Assembly (NCBI RefSeq): GCF_900324465.2
Contig: NC_046626.1
Span: 14,585,459 to 14,649,458, forward strand
Direction of reading: 5' to 3'
DNA from: Anabas testudineus
Lineage: Eukaryota > Chordata > Actinopteri > Anabantiformes > Anabantidae
DNA length: 64,000 nucleotides
Under the pieces are notes generated by a model. That model worked only from the letters and a program-made list of their open reading frames with translations. It was not told the origin of the DNA and searched no databases. Position 1 is the stretch's first letter. Each line of letters opens with the position of its first letter. This document shows, in pieces, positions 10,960-34,559 of the stretch. Position numbers and translations under genes: made by a program.

Positions 10960-13400
10960 GTCTTCTGTATGAAATACTGGTTGCATGTCCCTAGTTCACA
11001 GTAGCTGCATAAAGCCTGTGACTCACACTTTTTAGGGACTTAGACGCACCCTCCTTCACTTGTTGTTTGTTTTCAGAGCTTTCTGTCCTCAGAACATCTG
11101 CTCCTCAGATGTGCATTCAGCTGGGTCAAGGTCTGGTGATTGACTTGATCCATCTAACACCTTCCCCTTTTTCTATCTGCTGAAGTCTGTTAATTGCATT
11201 TTGTGTCATGACTTTAGATCTACGTATTGCTTGAACAGTCTCTCTTGCAGGATACATTTGCCTAACAAGCAACACTTTTGGTCATTTAAGGTTTTGGTGA
11301 TCTGATACAAAAAGTTTTAGATTCTCTGTTGCTTAATACAATATATCCAAATGTAAAAGGCAGAAAATAAAAGCAGACATTTATAACCCTCATCTCATTG
11401 CCATCTTTTGATTGCAAACTGAGATGTCTTGAGTGCGCTGCAAACACAAAGGAACTGACCTTCAGTTCCAGTTCTTTCAGAGGCCACAGAAAATAGCTTT
11501 TACTTGTGTGTAGACATTTGAATGCAACCAAGACAAGACAAGTATTTTCCATTCTCCACTGGTTTTATTCAGAGTGGTGCTGAAAAATAAGCCGTTAATT
11601 AATTTAAAAAAAAAAAATTGCATTAATGTTGTAGTTGCTTTCTTTGTTTTTGTAAGAACATTTGTTATGGAACAAAAATAGTGAGCATGTTAGTAGTCAG
11701 TCTGCTGATCACCCTACCTAGCGTGACAGATTGAAAAAGACCAGTATAGCAGCCCACACATAACAAGAGTAAACCAGTGGTTTACCAGGCGAGCATAGTA
11801 TGTGCCGTTCTACTTCTTAGTGCAATGGTGTGGATCATATGGAAAAAGATGCGTTACTGCTGGATCTTGTGACAATGATGAACAGTTCTTCCTCTCAGTC
11901 TGCAGAGGGCACCATGCCACAATAATCAACCCAACTCTGAGACGATTGCAGCCCCCAGACTTCATCGCTTTAGTTACAAACGGCTGCATTGATGAAGATA
12001 TACTGTGTGTTGTAGAGGAAATTCAATCTAAAATAAAAGCAGAGAGAAACAAAGAAAATACCCTGATTCATATTTACACACAAAAAGACAGAGGTGGCAA
12101 GTAACTAAGTACATTTACCCAATACTGTACTAAAGTAGGTAGGTAAAGAGGTATTTGTACATAGGAGTATTTCCATTGTAGTATTATTAGTAGTGGTAGT
12201 AGTAGTATTTCTATATAAGTATTCCTCTTACTTTAACTCCACTGTTGTTTTTGTTTCACAGTCTGATGGTAACAATACATGTTACTCATTTACAGTATTT
12301 CTACTTTTGCAACTGTGGTAGGGGTTAGGATTAGTGGTTAAAGGTGACAGAGACAAGACACAATATGTACACTACATAAATACTAAAACTGCATTAAGTT
12401 GCTTTTTAAAGGTGTCCACCTTAAGTCAGAAGAAGAGATGTTCACTGTTCATTTCAACCAAAGCACAACAGCCAGCGAGAAAAAGACAAACATTCAGTTT
12501 GAATTTCCCATTCCAAACATTTGTTTTAAATCATCTTCTTCTACAGCATCGTCAACTTGTCAGCAAATGGGTGGCATAAGCCCTGCAGTATGGTCCGTTG
12601 CTCAGTCATTTGTAGGGATGGTCAGTGTATTGGTGAGTATTCACAGGGCAGTTCCCTGCAACAGCTAACCAAATGCTGCTGTGTGCACCATCTGCTGAGT
12701 GAGTCTGTCTCTCAAACCCTGGATCATCTTCTCATGTTTTCCTCAGCCCTTTAATTTGTTGCATTTCAGATACAATTTACAATGCACAATACATAATTTA
12801 ATTTGCTGAAACTTTACTATTGTACTTTACACATGTAACTGCCCGGCTCATGCTTTAGTACATCACATGTTGTTTTCAGCAGGCTTTATTTTGTTCCTTA
12901 CACAAAATATTGCTAGTTGTAACTCAACATTTTCATTGTTGCACGTGTAATTTAACTAAATTTTGCACACTGTGGTAAATAGAAAGCAAATCAATTAAAT
13001 TACTGAAGTTTTAAGCCAAGTTTCTGTACCAAGATCTACACTTTGCAGTCCAAACGTCCCTCTCCTTCATGCACTGTTAAGTCCGTCTGGTCAATGAGTT
13101 CTTAGCTCATCTTCACAGGGACACGCTTTCCTGTCGTATCTGTAAATTTTGGACGGGACTGCACAAACTCCAGGTCTTATATTCCTTTACTTTGTAACCA
13201 GATTGTTGATCGATTGCACTGGTTTATCTTTATCTGCTTTTCACAACCAATGAGTCAAGTCACTGTTATGCTGGTCACTGGTATTTTTTATTCTTAGCAA
13301 AGCTATGGAAACTGTACTGCATAACAAGCATTTACTCTTGTACATAAAACTGAATTAAATGTTTAGCATGTAACATCTTTCTCTACTATCTTTCATGTAG
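10960..13400 (+). other. Spacer between pter copy 2 and the broken third copy
   Basis: No gene supported. A 100-residue open frame at 11802-12104 shows no family resemblance. The interval holds the 3' flank of copy 2 (about 11490-11580), a teleost repeat at 12095-12330, and from about 12840 to 13200 the decayed 5' flank and first intron of a third pter unit. The matches in that part are CACAAAATATTGCTAGTTGT and CTTTGCAGTCCAAACGTCC. Confidence 0.5.
12095..12330 (+). repeat. Teleost dispersed repeat (AGTACATTTACCCAATACTG type)
   Basis: The sequence GGCAAGTAACTAAGTACATT, followed by a 'tactgtactaaagta' block, 'gagtatttccatt' and 'ctttaactccactg', is a familiar high-copy teleost repeat. I cannot name its class from memory. 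A short GTA-rich microsatellite lies inside at about 12177-12210. Confidence 0.55.
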
Positions 13401-14009
13401 GACTATATTTGATGAGGCTGAACTGCTCAAGTTTGTTAATGACGTATGATCTATTTGGAACAGAGATGCTGAATAGTGGTTAAACTTGTCTACAGTGTCA
13501 CTTCTGTGATTGAATGCACTTCTTTTAAACGCAATTGATTGTCGACACTTGAGACTGAAATAGGACTTCTGCCCTTAAATTTGAGATCAAACTTTATTCT
13601 TGAAGGAAAAGCTACAGTACATTGAATGTATAGTCTGCATTGGTGTATATATTATCATAACTGCTGCTTTGTGTCATGGTGCTGTAGAGGGACGTGTGCC
13701 ACAGTAGGAGGAGGAGTGTGTGTCATTTTCTAGCCACATATTGGATCCACATATAGCAAAAGTCTAGTTTAACAATGTTCTTTAGCTTAAACTGTCAATA
13801 GTGACATGTTTAAATTCAAGTTTCTGGTGAAGGAGAGCTCCAAGGACAAGATAGTGGTCACACACAGCATCAGCACCAGATCCTGTGGTCAGGTCTACTC
13901 TGACTTCCTGCAGAACTTCATGCTGAAGATTCTAGCGAGGCGTATCTCACAACACCAGGTGGATAAAACCGTCATCCACAATACAAAACATTGGCTGACC
14001 TTCAAATGA
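13401..14009 (+). pseudogene. pter: pter third copy, truncated pseudogene
   Basis: Only the last two exons are recognisable. The exon at 13401-13474 starts as in the intact copies but has lost about 14 bases in the middle, which breaks the frame. The exon from about 13813 to 14009 is still open and ends WLTFK like the others. In it the metal-ligand motif AHDIHTRNR has become THSISTRS, so the catalytic aspartate is gone, and residues after it are lost. Exons equivalent to the first two coding exons, with the HxH, Glu and His ligands, are not found upstream. The unit spacing (about 3.1-3.3 kb) fits a third tandem duplication that decayed. Confidence 0.85.
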
Positions 14010-15690
14010 AACAAAAAAAAAAACACTCAGGCAAACGCTTCGATGTAGTTGCAATTTTATCTTCAGAGCATCATCCGAACAGCTCACAATGAAAACTTCA
14101 ACATCTTTGTAGTAATCACAGTCTAAGGTGAATCACAGAAGTGCTTTTAAACCCTTTAACCAGGAGTTTACAGGGTTTGAGCATAGATTGGTCTCTATTG
14201 ATAACATCCTTACGGATTTCAGCAAAGCTAAATGTTTTGTAACTTTTCCATTAAAATAAAAAAGAATTACAGGCTGTTGTTTCGCCCATCTGAAAGACTT
14301 AGAGACACATATTCATTAAAATTTAATTTTGTACTTGTGATTACACATTATTCACTTTGTAAGCAAATTATAAAAAGGGGATCACAGTGCCTCTCATTAG
14401 CAGTCTTGTTTTGGTCCCTTTTATGCCACAAGCAGCCATCACTATTACAGACAATTGAACGCAATCTAAGGCAAATATTTTCCATTCTCAGGAGGTTGTG
14501 TTTACAGTGGTGCTTTCAAATATGGTGCTAATTGATTTTTCTAATTTCATCTCAGACATGTAGCTGCTGTCTCTGTATTTGTAAGTGACATTTCTGCAAA
14601 TATGTTTTGCGGAAGGAAAATAATGAGCAGGTTAGTAATCAGTATGCAACTCTGCTCTCGACACGATGCGGCTGTGTTAGATGAGTTGTCCTGTTGCCCC
14701 TCAGTGGGTGCCTGGGTGTCTATGGGAGGCTGACTGGCTGGCAGGCCCAGATGAAGGACATGTTCTCCTCTCATCTGGGAACAGGTGGCCTCACAGGGTG
14801 ACTTCACCACATGATCAATGGCATGATCGCCACAGCTGACTGAACAACTATATAAGTTTGATTAATCTCCTGAGAGGAAAGTGAAGATTTAACTTTATGT
14901 TTTACATTTTAACCGGCAGTCTTATGTGGATGGGGCTTAACAATCAGCGAGCAGATTGATGAATGTTGTCAAGCTGGAGGAAACATTTCTGTCAGTGAGA
15001 CACCATCCAGTTTTGTGATGGTGACTAACTACCAGACCACCCCGGTGCTCCAGCCAGCTGTTGTAAAGACACAGACAAGAAAAATTAGTTTCTATGATCA
15101 TTTTGTGACAACATGGTAATGGCCTTTTTTTCTGAATTCTTTTTAAGCTGCACAGAGTTTAAAGATCCTTTTTACAACCATGCATCGTTGAAACAGTGAA
15201 CACCTTCACTCAGAATTCAACAACTAGAACATATTTTTTTGAAAAATAAAGCACACATACAGAATGGACTGACAAAGCTGTGAACAATAGTGATTATGTA
15301 TCAGTTTTATCATTTATAATTCAGAGTTAATTTAACTTTTAGCCTACATCCACTCACTACTACAACAGCTACAATATGTTTAAAACAGTGTATCAGCAAA
15401 GTTAATCAGTAAAGCTAAAGAGTTCATTCAGGGTGCAATAGCGACACTAATCAATCTGACAACAGTACAGTTCAACGCTGTGCAAAGAAAAATTCATTAT
15501 TACTATCCTGCAATTTAACTGTAAGGTCCCAAATGAACAGTTCTTTTCTTTTTTCGACTCTTCCCACATCTTCCTTGACCCTTTTGCAGTATGGAGATGG
15601 TGAGCTCTGTCTCTAATAATCCCACTGGCATTGAATTGAACATGAGCAGTGAAGCGAGCTATATGCAGAGCAGATCGTCTCCCTCAGCAG
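14010..15690. other. Intergenic, pter array to c1ql3
   Basis: Apart from the pter 3'-flank block near 14440-14540, nothing gene-like is seen. Part of 14.9-15.7 kb may be the c1ql3 3' UTR, since that gene reads leftward and stops at 15705. Confidence 0.4.
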
Positions 15691-15704
15691 GTCTCTTCCG
15701 TGTT

Positions 15705-16869
<1,165 letters not shown>

Positions 16870-18683
16870 TTAGAGACGCGATAGTCCTTTAAATGTGTAT
16901 GCGCAAAAGTAACCATCCACAACTTTTACGCGCAGCAGGTTCCCTCAAGCTGGCACATCTTCTTTATACCATAAACAACAGCAGAAGATTTGTTTTTGTT
17001 TAAAAACGTACGTAAACAATTTTCGAAGTCAGCTACACAAATTCCTGCCCACCACGATGCCACAGGAGAGAATGGGCTAGAAATTAAGCGATACCCTTTT
17101 CTGGTGTTTGGACAGTAAGGGGAGGGGTGGAGGTGATGGATGGGATAGAATCAATGCATTTCTTCAATCAAAAGAGAGAAAGTGAGCAACATACAAACAC
17201 GGTGGTAACTTTGAAGCTTTGAAACGTGACTCCTTTATTTTCTGCAGCTTCTTTGTATCATGTGATCTGGTTTTAACTGTGCGAACTTTTCCTCTTGATG
17301 ATTGTAACGTTGCATCACACGTTATCCAAACAGTTCTAAAGGTCTTGAGCATAATGACTCCCATTAAAGACACAAAGCTATATTGTTTTGGCAGCTGCTC
17401 ACACCTCAGTGGCTCTCAGTGTCCAATTTATCATTGGGGAAAAAAAATCTATAGCGCCACCGAAAAGAAGAAGGGAGTCACTGAGAGGTGGCAGTGAAGG
17501 ATGAGTTCATGCAGATGTACTGATGAAGTGACTGAATACTGAGGCATTTAGAGATAAAGAAGGGTCAGATCACCATAAACAGCTTTAAATTAAAATATAT
17601 CATTGTTAGCATTTGGATAAATAAAGTCAACTTCACAATATAAGTTACTGTACCAATTATATAAAAACAGACTTAATTGATTTTTAAGATTTAAAAATGA
17701 GGCATTGTGGCTTTTTGTGAGGTTTGAGTGATGAAGGGCTAATCCTCGGTGAGAAGGGCAGATGATGATGTGCTCACGAATGCAGAGGGTGTCAGTCTGT
17801 GTCGATGGCGCCTAAGAGTCAGGTGGAGAGATAGATGAACAGGAAGGAAAAACACAGATTGTTTGTTCTGGAGGCCGCTGATTGCAGACTGAATACGATT
17901 CTATGGAGACTGAAATCACCAGCTGACAAAGAGACATACTCAATTGTTGGCGCTCTTAGAAAAGTTACACAAGTAATTATTTGTCTCCACACATTAAATA
18001 TGTTAATCTGTCAAAGAAGAGATTAAGTAGTAATATGTAAAGACAGACTCAGATACAGTCAGAGGTTTTATAGCCACAATCCTGTGCTGTCAGAAAAGTC
18101 ATTTAAGTTCCAGTTCACACTTTATTTTTGTCATTGTTCAGGCTTCAATGTGTTCAGTGATATCATATGACCTTTAAAAACAGCTCTAATCAGTCACCCG
18201 ACACGTCATGCCTGGTGTTGGTATCGATGAAGACAACATGAAACATCACCAGCCCTGCAGCTCTCTCTGCGTCTTTAAGCGCGTTGTTTTGGTTCTCTCT
18301 CGTTTTCAACTGCAGCACTGAAAACACGTCAGCAACTCACTGTAGGTTATTTTCCTAAGCAACATTGGAGATGAGCTGGAAAAGCTTGGTTGAGCATTGA
18401 ACAGATGAAAAGCTGGATAATTCCCACATGAGTTGGAAACCAAAGCTGAACCTTTTAACAGGAGGACAATATGACACTTCAAAATGAACACTGATGCTTC
18501 TGTGTCTGCCAAATGTGTAACTACACAGCTTTTTAACATGTTAGCTGTGTCAACAAGGTGATTATATGTCAGTGTTTATTCTGTTGTCATCAAGTGGACT
18601 GCTTTTTTGTTATGCCTCATTGGGGAGGAACACTTTTTTTCTCCTTCTTCAAAAATGCCTAATTTTGTCATTAAGAAAATTCT

Positions 18684-18732
18684 TCCACTCATCCATTTTC
18701 CTAACCGCCTGTCCACTTAAGGGTCTCTACAC
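18684..18732 (+). repeat. Short fragment of a teleost repeat (CATCCATTTTCCTAACCGCC type)
   Basis: CATCCATTTTCCTAACCGCC followed by TGTCCACTTAAGGGTC matches the widespread fish repeat core 'catccattttctataccgcttgtcc'. Only about 50 bases are recognisable. Confidence 0.5.
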
Positions 18733-21700
18733 TACACCACTGTGTCGCCCAGTGATATTCAGACAGTGTGGTATTAGGGAAACATCAAATTCTGCTAACC
18801 TGGCATTGGATAAGTCACTTTAATAGATATAATTTATAATGTACCCGTAATTTGTAAAATGAGAATGAATTTGAATCTAATAATCTATGATATTACATTT
18901 TGTGAAGTTTAATTTAAAACTCTAACTAATTAACTAAACTGCTGTTTAATTATGACATGAACTGGGGAGTCTGGTCAGATGTGTCATCCATGTCTCATTA
19001 TTCATTTTGCTCTTATTGAGTCAAACACAGTATAAGAGTTAGCCTTACACTGCGACTTGATTTAGTTAGCTGTAAGCTAAACTTAACTGGAGATAATGCA
19101 GGTGTTACTTTAAAGTTGTGTCTTTATTTCTGGATATGTGGAGAAGTATGTGTTCAAGTTCACACACAGGGTGTTAGTGGGGTTAAATATTTACAAGGAT
19201 CAGTTTCTACAGTGAATAATGAGTTTGTGTGCAACGTGATCAAGGAAATCACAAATATGAAAATAGCTAATAGTTACAAATTTGAGCAACAGTACTTGAA
19301 GGTCTTGCTGACGAATAGGTTACTTGGCTTCTTTCTTTTCTCACTGCACTGGAAACACTCTTCAAAGGAGCCTCATGCTGAGTCAATCAGATGTGTGTTT
19401 GCTTGTTGTGTCGAAGTCTTAAATTTATTTTTTCATAAAAAAAACTATTTTATAGCTAATCATGAAAAAAAAAAAAAGAGAGAAATACTGCACTTAAGCT
19501 CATTTATTCCACTCACAATTATTCTTCTCATTTGTATCACTTGTGTTATGATATTTAGTCCTGGTTTAAGTTGGATTTATTTGATTTATTCTCAGACATA
19601 CTGGTTACAGCTGACAGTAGTTTAGGAGGGCGCTGCATGTGAGCTAAAATACATGATCATTTCAAAAAGCACACATGTTCTGTGGGAAGGGTGCAAAGTG
19701 ATAAATAGAAAAGTATATAATAGAAGAGTATATACCGACACACATGCAAAGTCACACACACGCAAACACAGTGGGACATACTGTGGCAGCTATGAGTCAG
19801 TGAGCACTTGTTAGTGGTCAGGCTCTTTCCCTCCAGTTGGCACGAGCCTCTGGTGACTCAGGGAGACTTGTCGACCAGGAGCCAGAGTGAACAGCAGTGT
19901 CAAAATCCACCAAAAGCTGTGGGAAGAAGGCACAAGTTGTATTAGAAAGCATTTCACAGTATGACACCACGTGAATCAGAGTTTACATTTTTTACTTCTG
20001 TTTTTAAGAAGCGCTCTTGCGTGTGTGTCCGAAACTGACTCTCATCACTCTTTTCCAGCGCAGGATCTTAGTTACTCAGCTCACCTCCGCCGCTGTATTG
20101 AAAGATTCCTCTGGCGGTGAAGAGCTCTGACAGGTTGTTTTCAGTCTCGACTTTGGAGTTCATTTACAACCAGTCAGGCAGGAGTCCTCGGGGAGCCTGA
20201 TGATTTTTGACATCCGGACAAGCAGATGTTCAGAGGACATGAATAAAACATATAGCCCATCTGACCACAGACCACAGACGTTTTGAGTGTCTAATGAAAT
20301 ATGAGGTGTGATTTCAGTTCTCACAGACAAAAAAATATCCCTTTGTCAGATAAGTGTGATGCTGCATGAAAAATGCATGACATCTATGTAGTCTGACCTG
20401 GGTGGCTAAGCAGGGTTCAGTTGTAGTTATGACAATCAAAACGGAGACAGGTTTGTCAAACTGTTTCTGTGGTGAATGGAATGGAAATTAAATGGACCTC
20501 TCATTGGCAGCCAGGAATATAAACAGAAACATTATGTGACCTCTGACACCCACGTGTTTATCAACTGATAAAACACCATGTGTACCAGTAATAAAATGCA
20601 CGTCCTTCGGTACTTTTCACATGTTCTGCTCTTTCAAAATTTCAGTGTTTATTTTTCTTTTTCCACAGAAGAGCCAGTGAAAAGACTGGGCTCATCAGTT
20701 CAGCTCAGCGGGGGGATAACAGAATGCGTTACCACACCACCCACTCAAAGCTGGTCCTGTACTGTATTTAAGATGGAGAAGCAATCACAGTCATCCAGGG
20801 TGGGACTTTAGTTGCAGACTGTAGAGCTGAGTTTTTCATTCAAGTGATAATCAAGGTGTGATTGGTGATTGTTTTGTTTGGTTTCATTATTTCCTTCCAC
20901 TTGACAGGCGAACAATTACCTTAAGACCTTTATTTTCATTTGGTGTGCGCGTCCTTGTGTCAGTGTACCGCTGTTCTTTTAATTCTTATAAATTGTGGGA
21001 GGAAATGTTTTCATTGTACTCCGTCCTTGTGTGAGAGAAGTCACCAAGTACAGATTTGTAAATGCATAAAAGCAATGAGTAAGGTCTCAGAATACTGAGT
21101 TGTTACAGTTAAAGGAGTCATTGACAGTTAAAGGTTGCCACATGAGGGAAACGGATTATTTAGAGCTTCAGGTGTACTCTTGGTTGTCTGGAGAATAGAG
21201 ATACTGCATGAGGATGTGAAGATTAGGGTGATTAATATGTTTATGGTTTGAAATGTATATGATTGTTCTATTATACCCTGTCCTGAAATTCCCAAACTGT
21301 TATTATCTTAAAACAAGTGGTAAAATCCACCTGGGAACTAAGAATATTTTGCTTGTATAGATGTGAAGCACAGCGTTTTAGGTATTTTGAAGAATTATGT
21401 TTAATTTCCTGTTTCCTGTTTCTAGTCAAGCAACTTTTCCGGATAGTCCTTGAATAAAGTTCAGTTGCAAGAAAGGTTTAAAAAATGAAACTTGAATTTT
21501 AAATGCTTTCAGTTTCCTTCCTTCCGTAGATAAAATCAATACAATTTGAATACTGTAATGTACATGTGTCCAAAAAAATATAGTCTTACAAGTTGAACTC
21601 CTCTTACTGATTCAATTAAAACATTTTTTGCATTGGAAATATCATCCTGTCCTTCAGCAGGAGCTCATCACTCACATACAGTGTGTGAATAAGCTGTTGA

Positions 21701-22009
21701 GTCACAAGTTGCGTCCTGTGAGAGGCCTAATAAATCACAAAGTACCTGAAATCGTAGTACTTGTTTCAGAAATATGCTGAAAATGTGTAGCACACTTCAA
21801 AAAGATTAGTTCAACTTAATGAGTACTTGCACTTTAGTATATTTTGTTGATGTTACTTCTGTACTGTTACTAAGGAACATATGGGACCTCTAACTGTAGT
21901 TGTATAAAGGTGAAACAGTATCTGTTGTCAGCAACACATAAACAAGGGACTTTTTGACTTGAGGTTTGTGTGACTGTCTCTGAGGAAATGACCGGCCCTG
22001 AATTCCACG

Positions 22010-22400
22010 AGTGTTTTGATTGATCACAATAAAACTTTATGTATTATAACCTGGAATACAGGATTACAACAAAGGATTATAACAAAGCCAAATCCCAGAT
22101 GCGACAAAAAATAAGTAGATTGATTTTCATCGAGATGTCAATCGATGCTCTGTTTTCGCTGATGGCATCAGAGGGGGGAGTGTCACCTTTTCTGCCGATG
22201 AGATTGAGCGGCGGCGAGGGGCTTAGTGGCAAATACAATCGAGGAGTGTAAACATAGTGAGGGCCGCAAGAGGTCGATCAATGCCTCTAGTCTAGGATTG
22301 ATTAATTACCCCAAGAAAGAGACTGAGGTGTGAGGGCACCAGAGAAACCTGATCAGAACAAGATTTATCACCCAATCTCTGTATCATCACTCTCTCTCTC
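22010..22400. promoter_or_regulatory. Candidate conserved regulatory block with clustered homeodomain-like sites
   Basis: This is a locally less AT-rich stretch in a gene-poor interval. It carries a dense set of TGATTGATCA, AGATTGATTT, CAATCGATGC, GTCGATCAATG and GGATTGATTAATTACC, which resemble Pbx/Hox and homeodomain sites. There is no coding signal. Enhancer function is inferred; cross-species conservation would decide it. Confidence 0.35.
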
Positions 22401-24319
22401 GGTTTTCTTTCTCTTATTCTGTTGTTTTTTCAGATCTGCCCTTCTCTATTTGCTGACCCGCATGCACCATGTGAAAGTGAGCAGGACCCTTTAACATGTT
22501 GTAGAGGTTGAAAGGAATAATTATACTGTGGCTTAACCTACATTTTAGAAGCATATAAGCTGTAGACATAAACACCAAACCCACTGAATTCAAATAAATG
22601 TACTAGTAAACATAACTACACGCGATGAGACCCTATGATAGCATTCAAGTGATTTATTTTATTAATGATGAGCTCTTGGAAAAAAGCCTCTTAACCACAT
22701 TCCAGTCCCATGAAAGATTTCCATTTTTGATTATTATTATTTTTTAGTTATTTCTGGTTATTTAAATGAATGAGTTGCCATTTTGGGAAATAAACCCTGT
22801 TAAGCCTGTTTGTTTCATACTTGATAGCCTATACTGTGTTAATTAATGAGCTTTAAAGGTGCTGGTCTGTAGATTTAGTTACCTTTGGATGGAGCCAGAC
22901 TAGCTGTTAATGCTAAGAAATGCAAGCATACTGCTTCTGAAAGGCTGACCTAAGAAGTCCCCAGAAGTCATGACACTGCAACTTAAAAAATCCACAAATA
23001 TCTGAAAACAGTATTAAACAGCATGCATGGGTGAAGACAGTGTATTTAAATGTATTTTCATAATCTGCAGTGTGCAGACTGAGAGACCAACGTGGGCGAT
23101 AAGGAAACATTCAGTCTTACATGGACACAAATCAGGCTCACATTCAGAAATCTCCAATCTCATTCTCACTGTTCTGCAATTACACAGCAACTAAAGGCAA
23201 ATCATTGTGTTCAACGTAGTGATTGTAACAACCGAGTTTAGCTCAACCTTCAGTAGCAACTGCACGTCATACCTTCATGAAAACAATGAAGGTGTTGATT
23301 GGAGGTGCCGATCGTTCGACTGACTCACGTGCACTTTCTACAATGTACCGGTTAAATTTTAAGCAGATTTCTATTTCAGCATAATGGTAACGTGCAGGAC
23401 AAAGGTACAAGCTGACCTGGGTAATTCAGTCCTGCAAAGATTTTTTTATACTTCCTTTTTGTCAAGTTGTTGAGTTTAACCTCACAGAACAGTGAGGGGG
23501 GATGTTCCAGATAAACACTGACCCTCCATATTTTAACCTGGTATGTGTTGTAGTAAAGTAAAGCAGCCTCCAGCTGTGCTGCTGATTTACCTTCTTGAGC
23601 TTCCACTCATGGCTGAGGACACTTAGCTCCATAGCGGGTACTTCAAAAGCAGATTGAAGTTTTTTCATACTCTGTACCGTGTGTTCAAATGTGATTGTTT
23701 TTAAAGTCAGTACAAACTCTTTTTGTGCTGCGTTGGTTTACCATTTCTGATTCTTGCATTTAGTGAATTCAGATTTGTACAATCTAACTTTAACCCAACT
23801 AATGGTAGTCAATAATTTTACCCCTGCAGCAGAGAGATTAACCATTTAACACAGTCTAAGCCAATTATTACTTTTTTTTGTATTGAAAAATGAATCAGTT
23901 GTATGCTAAATTGGTTTGAGTTATCCATTCAGAAGATACAGATTAAGTGGATAGTCATTATTAAGAATTAAGATATACCTAGAGGAATACTTTTATTGTG
24001 TCTTTTGACATTTTCTGTGGATTCACCTTTCATTTCCATGCTAAATGTCAGCCAAAGTTAAGACTTGGAACAGCTGAAGTCATCACTATCCGCAATTAAG
24101 AGAATAACGAACACAATATTATTGTCAATTCACAAACGCCAATGAGTCTCAATAAGCTGCTCCCGTCAGTCAGATGACCCTTCTCATATAAGACTATACA
24201 CAGAGAATAATGACTGGTCACTGTTATAAGTGGGACAGCCACATGACAGCACCGATATCTGATGCATGACGGCCTCTCTGTCACCCTACATCCTCACCCG
24301 AACTAATGATGACCTTTGA

Positions 24320-24520
24320 TTCCCAAAAGATGTCAAAAGATGAGAGGAAAAAATGCAAACGCACCCAATTAATTTAGGGTGAAGAGGACTGGAACGTGTG
24401 AGCACGTCACACGGTCGGAGTGAATAGTGAGGAAAGACAAAGCTCGGTATAATTAGGATTCAGGAGGCCCTTTGTCAAAGATAATTAAAGCTGACAGCCA
24501 CTGTGGAGCAGAGAGGAAGA
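24320..24520. promoter_or_regulatory. Candidate regulatory block with TCF/LEF-like site
   Basis: Sequence of enhancer-like composition includes ACCCAATTAATTTAGGG and CCCTTTGTCAAAGATAATTA, the latter holding an inverted pair of CTTTG TCF/LEF cores. No coding signal. Assignment is an inference from motif content only. Confidence 0.3.
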
Positions 24521-26004
24521 GACCAGAAAACCCCTTCAAACTACAAGCTTCACTTTAACACACTCTACATAGTGTTTCAGTCTCTATAGCTCACACACAC
24601 ACTTAACCTGTGGTGCCATCCATCATCCCAGCTTGCTTGGAAATTGCACACTAGGCAATAAAATAGATGACAGATTAATAGAGACACTAAAGGCACTTGT
24701 GGTATCTACACATCCAGCCCTCTGACTCTGAAATCAAGCTGAACAACACCATTATTAAAGGTGACAGGTTGAGCAGCGTGGAGACAGCTCATGTCTCATC
24801 TCGCAGACGAGCGCGACGTCCAAAGAACGACCGCTGTCTTCACTGAACTGGAAATTGTCTACATTACTTGGCTAATTAACAGTTTGGTTGCAACATTGCA
24901 AAGGGGGCTGTTCGCTTGCTTAAAACACAACAACCTAAATAATAGTTTTGTTTAAAAACACGTGTGACACATGGATCTGTGAATTTGTTTGATTAAAGCT
25001 AGACTGTGTGTAATGTTAGCTGAGTGGCGCCAACTGTGGCCACAGGTAGCAATTACATGATAATGGTACATAATTGTACAGTATGAAGAATTTGTCATTT
25101 TAAAGTTGCACTAATACGAAATGTTACATTACAAACATTAAAAATGGAGCATTTGTCAACACCCCCACCCTCCCTCAACCCTGAGTCTTTTGTTGTGGCC
25201 AAAACATATTAATAATGCAGCTTTAAAGCAGGCCTAAATAATATAATCATTAATAGGCCAACACTTAGCCAGCAAGTCATACGTGCAAAAAATCGTTATA
25301 GTAGCATAGAACATATATTGGACACCATTGTGTTTTATTAAATGTTTTGGTTTTATCGATTATACTCTATTGCTTATAAGGGTGCAATGTTAAACAACAT
25401 ATCATATATAGATATATGTAAAGGTTGTTTATTTATTTTATTAACTCTGACCGCAATTTACCAAAATAATAAGACAAGCCATACACTTTTACATTTATTT
25501 TCATCCTACAAAATCATTTCTGAATCACCATGCAAATAGGACTTCTCTGTATACTGTCCCTGTCAAGTACAGTCTACTGGAATGGAATATTTTAACCAGT
25601 CATACACGTACTCAAGGTTTTAAGCAGCTTCACATTTTCTTTAGTTGTACAATTTTCAGCTTGGCACTGACACAGACTATCTTCCATTTTCACAGATGCA
25701 CAGTTATTACCTTCTTAAATGGTTGGAACAATGGATGAAGCCATATTTTTGTTCCAAAGTGACATGTCTCTGAATTTATTTCGTCTCCAGTTCTTTTAGT
25801 TTTCTGACACCAAAAAACGTCTTAAGTCCACCAATATCCAAATGAGATCACTGTTGAGGCTGAAGTGCGTCATCACAGAGACCACCAGAGCCGACGTAGA
25901 GAAGGCACTTATTAGTGACAGATAAATTATGATTAGCTGAGTTCTTTATGTTGGGGTTAGTGAGCTCCTCACTTATTGAATGGAGGAAAAATGGCTGTAG
26001 CTAT

Positions 26005-34544
<8,540 letters not shown>

Positions 34545-34559
34545 GGTTCAGTCTCCTTA

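Noticed and set aside
11802-12104. 100-codon plus-strand frame after pter copy 2
   Set aside because: Overlaps repeat DNA at its end and matches no known protein; its CTGCAGAGGGC core also occurs near 4711.
19116-19625. 169-codon plus-strand frame
   Set aside because: Lysine runs from an A-tract, no homology and no conserved motif; chance frame in AT-rich DNA.
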